Shown: positions 20,935-25,446 of the stretch, piece by piece
Layout of the letters: each line of letters opens with the position of its first letter
Numbering within the stretch: the stretch's first letter is position 1
Source: Saccoglossus kowalevskii
Taxonomy: Eukaryota; Hemichordata; Enteropneusta; Harrimaniidae
Assembly: GCF_000003605.2 (NCBI RefSeq)
Contig: NW_003156237.1
Location: 65,115 to 90,560 of the forward strand
Direction of reading: 5' to 3'
Length of the DNA: 25,446 nucleotides
Notes under the pieces: model-generated
What the model was told of the DNA's origin: nothing
The model's database searches: none
Seen by the model: only the letters and a program-made list of their open reading frames with translations
Made by a program: the position numbers and the translations under genes

Positions 20935-21466
20935 TTGACTGTAACACGTCTTGTATGAGAACATGTTTTCAGGTGTTCTACAGGTAAATATTGACTGTAA
21001 CACATCCTGTATGAGAACATGTTTTCAGGTGTTCTACAGGTAAATATTGACTGTAACATGTTCTGTATGAGAACATGTTTTCAGGTGTTCTACAGGTAAA
21101 TATTGACTGTAACATATCCTGTATGAGAACATGTTTTCAGGTGTTCTACAGGTAAATATTGACTGTAACATGTCCTGTATGAGAACATGTTTTCAGGTGT
21201 TCTACAGGTAAATATTGACTGTAACATGTCCTGTATGAGAACATGTTTTCAGGTGTTCTACAGGTAAATATTGACTGTAACACGTCTTGTATGAGAACAT
21301 GTTCTTAGGTGTTCTACAGGTAAATATTGACTGTAACATGTCTAGTATGAGAACATGTTTTCTGGTGTTCTATATGTTAATGTTGACTCGAATATGTACT
21401 GTATGAGAACATGTTTTCAGGTGTTCTATGTGTTAATGTTGACTCGAACATGTCCTGTATGAAAAC
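20935..21466. repeat. 56-bp minisatellite, 9.5 copies
   Basis: Units start ttgactgtaaca at 20935, 20991, 21047, 21103, 21159, 21215, 21271, 21327, 21383 and 21439 (exactly 56 bp apart). Each contains tgtatgagaacatgtt and (in most) aggtgttctacaggtaaata. The last two or three units are diverged (ttgactcgaa), so age increases to the right. Confidence 0.97.
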
Positions 21467-22200
21467 TTTAAGAGACATTTACTTTTGTGCATGGGACAGA
21501 AATTGTCATTGACAGGTAAATTTTGTTTTTAACTTCCATCCATGGTTATTTCAGTGTATTTCTACATTTCTACATACATGTATGCCTATATAATGATAAT
21601 AAGGAATCCTAATCAATCTATGATATCAAAAATAAATTGGGACCCTCCCCTGCTGAGTAACTGAAAAGCAAATATGCTTTAGATGTGACCTGATAAAACA
21701 ACAACCACAATCTGTGGGCCTGGCTACTTCAAGTGTGGGGTTTTGACTTATAGTAGAATGCACCCATAAAACTATCGGTCTCAGCAACCAAACTTGAACA
21801 AATATATGAAGTATTTTGGTATTAAACAATGTGCATGCATTATATGTGATGTTATATTCTGAATGTAATAATTGACCTCCCCTCCCACAAGAGCTGATGT
21901 CATATCCTACTTGCTGCTCTGCACACAAAGACTTCAGAAAGATCATAACGAATTATTTTTGATATGGGTGGACTCTAAGTTGCATGTGTGCATTCAGGTT
22001 AGGCTGAAATAATATTTGAATTTTGTTTTCTACGACTGTTTCACTGTTTATTTATACATATTTTCACATGGTTCCAATATGTTTTTACATTTTTGACACA
22101 TGTGATATCTAATTTTAGAGAAATTCCTTGTAGTGCATGCCTGTTGACTTTTATAAACATTTAGTGTATAGCATCTTCATGTATATTATGTAAAAAATTG
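21467..22200 (+). other. AT-rich sequence without recognised features
   Basis: A 106-codon minus-strand open frame at 21626-21946 has no splice, motif or family support. Nothing else seen. Confidence 0.5.
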
Positions 22201-22285
22201 TTGTATGTCTATATTGGCTGATACATTTGTATGTCTATATTGGCTGATACATTTGTATGTCTATATTGGCTGATACATTTGTATA
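22201..22285. repeat. 26-bp tandem repeat, three copies
   Basis: The unit starts ttgtatgtctatattggctg and ends atacat, repeating at 22201, 22227 and 22253 with the next partial unit diverging at ttgtatatac. Copies are identical, so it is recent. Confidence 0.95.
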
Positions 22286-22332
22286 TACATGTAGTGCTTA
22301 TATAAGAACAGATTACAAACACAGTAACAAAA

Positions 22333-22454
22333 TAGGAAAGCCTTTTTTGACCCTTTTGATGTTCAGCCTAAGGTAGGATTTGAACATGGGTCTACTGATC
22401 ATGAGTCTGATGCGACAACCACTATGCTACCAGTGACCGGTTAGGAAAGCCTTT
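22333..22454 (-). mobile_element. tRNA-derived retroposon (SINE-like) with 13-bp target-site duplication
   Basis: TAGGAAAGCCTTT is present at 22333-22345 and exactly again at 22442-22454. The 96 bp between them read, on the minus strand, ggtcactgg then an A box TAGCATAGTGG (22419-22429), a CTCATGA anticodon-loop-like segment (CAT, Met-like), a B box TGTTCAAATCC (22376-22386) and a short tail ending gggtcaaaaaa. The A-to-B spacing is tRNA-like, but the acceptor and T stems do not pair, so it is not a working tRNA. Perfect direct flanks plus internal pol III boxes indicate insertion by retroposition. Confidence 0.8.
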
Positions 22455-24043
22455 ACCCCAGTTATATTTTGTACATGTGCATTGAAACACCAAGCTTCAC
22501 ATTTAAAGTGACGACCATACATACATGTATGTAGTCTTGTATGCAGTATTTGGAGTGAGGGATTTTTTTGATCTAGCATTTTATATTGTGATACCCCACC
22601 CCAAAAAAAATTATTTCCTATCTAGGATTATGGAAGCAGTCATATTATACACTACTCAGTTGTTAAGTTACATTTCCAAAGACTGATTTAGATTAGAGCC
22701 AGGTCAACAGTAACCAAGTTATAACTGTAATATGAGAAACCTAGCAAGGTGTTTCGTAACCAAGACAGTAGAGGACAAAGCAGGCTTTGTTTCACATGTA
22801 AAATATCTCACTGGGTTGTGATGAATTGAATTCGACCACCTTGATGCAATCTACATTTTGTACATTTGTTGTAGATACATTTCAGATATATCAAAGTGAT
22901 TATGTGAAAAAGAGCATCAAAATTATGTGAAAATACAAAATGTTTTGATGTGTACTAGTAGTCATTGTTTTTAGTATGTCGGTGATATGTTTGTAGTTAC
23001 ACTATCTCAGTTGTAATATAGTTTCTGGTTTGTAAATCAATTTATGTCTCTCTCTGTCTGAATACCATATTTATTTTTAACAAACACATCTATGTACAAT
23101 AGAAGTGCATTATTATAAGCCGGATCATTAACACATATTTTATTTTGACAATAGACACATCTCCTGTCATTTTGCATTAGTGCATGGAATACTAATAGAA
23201 CATATACGGTATTCAGCACAAAAATAATATTATAAGGAATAATGCTTGATAAAATAAATAAATATGAACAAACTCTTAAACTATTCATAATTTCAAAATA
23301 TTACTTATTTCGTGGAGTCTTTGCTTTTGTAATTTTTATTTTATTTTCAGATTTACAACATAATTTTAAGTTTAAGCTGTATTGTTTTCAGTTTGTGTCA
23401 GAAATACCTGGCCTGATTTAGTTTAAAGTTGGCACAATGACCCTTCATAATGGTATGCATATGCACATTTTGTGTGTGTTAATTACCTGTTACACTTTCC
23501 TAAGTTCATTACCAGTCTATTAGTACACATATATATATTGATAACCTGTTTTCAATTTTATGAACCAATTCAAGGATTTTTTAATAGATCCAGTCACTAA
23601 AAACTGGTCATTGATAATGAAAGGTTGGTGGGTGTGATGCTGGGTGACGAATTCCAGTCAGATTGCCTGATACAAAACTGGTGATAACAAAATAAAACAA
23701 AAGAATTTAAAACCATAATACAATTTGTCACTGCAGATGTTTGTCATTTAAGACTGTACTTTAAAATATTTCTGTGATATCATGTATGAAGATAAGGGTC
23801 TAATCATTGTTATTTAAATAGTTGGCTGACAGTCATCGATGAGTGTGCTTTACTCGGGTAGTATGAACACGAACTAGGCGTGGCATGATCCCTATCATTC
23901 AGCTGTTATAGTAAATGAGGTATTCCATTGGTATTTCTGTTTAATATTATCACCTGTTAATTCATTTGTAGCGATGCTGACTTATTTGTGAGTTTGTGAT
24001 CGTGGTTGAACAACGTACATCATCTACATGTGTTTAACTACAG
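22455..24043 (+). other. AT-rich intron sequence without recognised features
   Basis: No exon, array or RNA gene seen. One perfect palindromic patch (atacatacatgtatgtag) lies near 22516. Confidence 0.5.
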
Positions 24044-24121
24044 AAAAGTTGGACGGTATTCCAAATCTTAGTCAGAATTATCCTAAAGTGGGAATTATAC
24101 CCACAGTTTCTTCATTTCCAG
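24044..24121 (+). CDS. Candidate exon of the second gene
   Basis: The acceptor tgtttaactacag precedes 24044; the donor at 24122 is gtaagt. The first two bases complete a Glu codon with the last base of the exon at 16671. It reads KLDGIPNLSQNYPKVGIIPT then VSSFP and leaves one base (phase 1), so the gene continues past the right end of the window. A second plus-strand frame is also open through both exons, but its peptide is less natural. Not recognised. Confidence 0.5.
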
Positions 24122-24961
24122 GTAAGTCATATGCTGCATACTATTTATTGTATAAAACACTGGTTGAGATACACACAAGTTATAGTAAATTATGTGTGTA
24201 CAGCTTATTTTGATAATCCTATTTGATTCTTGTAATAATGTGGCATCTGACAAACTAGTAGATGACACATAGGGATTTCCTAGGAATTGCAGTATACATG
24301 TAGTCTTTTAGCGTTATTATTAACATCACTTCTCTGAAAGACACACTGATTTGGTGTTTCCAGACTAAAATACTAGTAGATAGGTATGATTTTTGTTTTA
24401 TATCTTCTCAGTTATTGCTCAATCATTGTCATGATTTAGCAAAAGATATATAAAATGACATCATGTTATGACAGGGTAAAGTAAAGTTCTAGTCATACTA
24501 TGTACATGTAGAGGAAAATAAATGATAAAACAAATTACAACAGTGGTGAAATTTATTGTGATTGTTTCTGTTTTGTGACTCACCTCAATGGTGCCATATC
24601 TGTTGATGTCCATTGCACAGTGGTCAGACATGAAATAACAAAACTGACAGTAAATTATTAATAGCAGCAACATTATAAACATAATTAACAAGTACAGCTG
24701 TAAACATGGAACACTTGTATATATGTATATATTCAATCCTGTGCTGAAAGGCAGGGCATCTTTCTCAGTGACTCTGGGCAGGTCAAAATCACTTACTGAG
24801 ATTCATTCACTAAAGCATATAACAGCGTCCGGATTACTTTCCCAAATTCTGTCACGTTTCAGAAAGTTTTAATTTGCACAACTTTTGAATATTTACTTGT
24901 ATTCATAGGTTAGTGAGGAGGTTATAATAATTCTTCACTTCAATTTAACACTGTTTTTTCA
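24122..24961 (+). other. Intron sequence without recognised features
   Basis: AT-rich; the minus-strand open frame at 24461-24736 is a hydrophobic chance ORF. Nothing else seen. Confidence 0.5.
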
Positions 24962-25048
24962 TTGGTCAGAATATAACACTTCTGGCCATTATAATGGCCA
25001 TTATTTTTTATCGGCCAGAATAGTGATCAGTAATATTTTAATGACCAA
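24962..25048. repeat. Nested palindrome
   Basis: The outer arms TTGGTCA (24962-24968) and TGACCAA (25042-25048) enclose TTCTGGCC (24980-24987) and GGCCAGAA (25013-25020); within is the perfect 18-bp palindrome TGGCCATTATAATGGCCA (24983-25000). Probably a worn foldback element or a cruciform-forming site. Confidence 0.7.
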
Positions 25049-25126
25049 AATATTGACCATTTTTACCTTGCCCGTACCATCAAAGATGGAAGGGAAAGGT
25101 ATATTAAGGGAAAAACTTTGTCCGGC

Positions 25127-25156
25127 GTTGTTGTCGTCGTTGTCGTCGTCGTCGTT
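25127..25156. repeat. GTT/GTC trinucleotide microsatellite
   Basis: About ten triplets of gtt and gtc in a row. It lies in an intron and shows no coding support. Confidence 0.9.
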
Positions 25157-25446
25157 AATAATTGTTATTGTGTGCATAATAACTTTACTAATTCTATTCC
25201 AAACTTTATTAAACTTGGTCACCTTATTCATCAGTATAAAGTCTTCCCTGAGTTTGAACAACAGATGTCCTGTATGAAAATATCATGCAAAAATTGAAAA
25301 AATCTGATAAAATATTTTGACTGTTTCTACTTGACTGATCACTGGTGATACACATCAAAGGTCACTGATCTCAGTTGAAATATGCATTGTTGTATGTGTT
25401 CAATGAAGCAAATGATTTATCTTGTAATAATATCCTTGGTAATGTA
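25157..25446 (+). other. Right edge, AT-rich, nothing recognised
   Basis: No exon or repeat seen up to the window edge. Confidence 0.5.

Noticed and set aside
21626..21946. 106-codon minus-strand open frame
   Set aside because: No motif, no splice sites, and one such ORF is expected by chance in this composition.
22365..22441. Functional tRNA-Met(CAT) on the minus strand
   Set aside because: A and B boxes are present, but acceptor and T stems do not pair and the D and anticodon stems are weak; the flanking duplication shows it is a retroposed copy.

Overview
This is eukaryotic genomic DNA from an animal, most likely a lophotrochozoan and probably a mollusc. Protein-coding blocks are short, bounded by GT/AG splice sites and joined in compatible phases. 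The background is AT-rich and packed with minisatellites, short inverted-repeat elements and a tRNA-derived retroposon. The octamer TACATGTA and a repeat with GTCCGTCC-type tracts, both of which I associate with molluscan genomes, are prominent. There are no operons, Shine-Dalgarno sites or CRISPR arrays. A run of 202 N shows this is a draft scaffold.

Layout. (1) Positions 50-4640, plus strand: the 3' part of an iodothyronine-deiodinase family selenoprotein gene in five visible exons (50-100, 1288-1579, 2101-2310, 2858-3030, 4394-4640). The catalytic selenocysteine is an in-frame TGA at 2296-2298, so a standard ORF caller stops there and loses the active site. The last intron carries a 302-bp MITE with TTAA target-site duplications. 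(2) 4641-6370: 3' UTR and intergenic sequence with two hairpins, one doubtful membrane-protein ORF, and no SECIS element that I could recognise. (3) 6371-11069: a 4.7-kb minisatellite of 62-66-bp units (roughly 70 copies) with higher-order structure, interrupted by the assembly gap at 10197-10398. (4) 11119-24121, plus strand: three phase-compatible short exons of a second, unrecognised gene with long introns, which runs off the right end. (5) Inside those introns: a GC-richer patch (13370-13870), a broken gene-like segment (17764-18188), a 1.2-kb element with 10-bp terminal inverted repeats (18487-19701), a 118-bp foldback element (19748-19865), a 24-bp and a 56-bp minisatellite (20471-20788, 20935-21466), a 26-bp triplication (22201-22285), a tRNA-like retroposon with a 13-bp target-site duplication (22333-22454) and a nested palindrome (24962-25048).

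The two genes show no functional link that the sequence supports. The strongest biological content is the Sec-containing deiodinase with a long, non-vertebrate-like N-terminal region. Everything else of interest is repeat biology. I did not find convincing evidence of a wholly new system.
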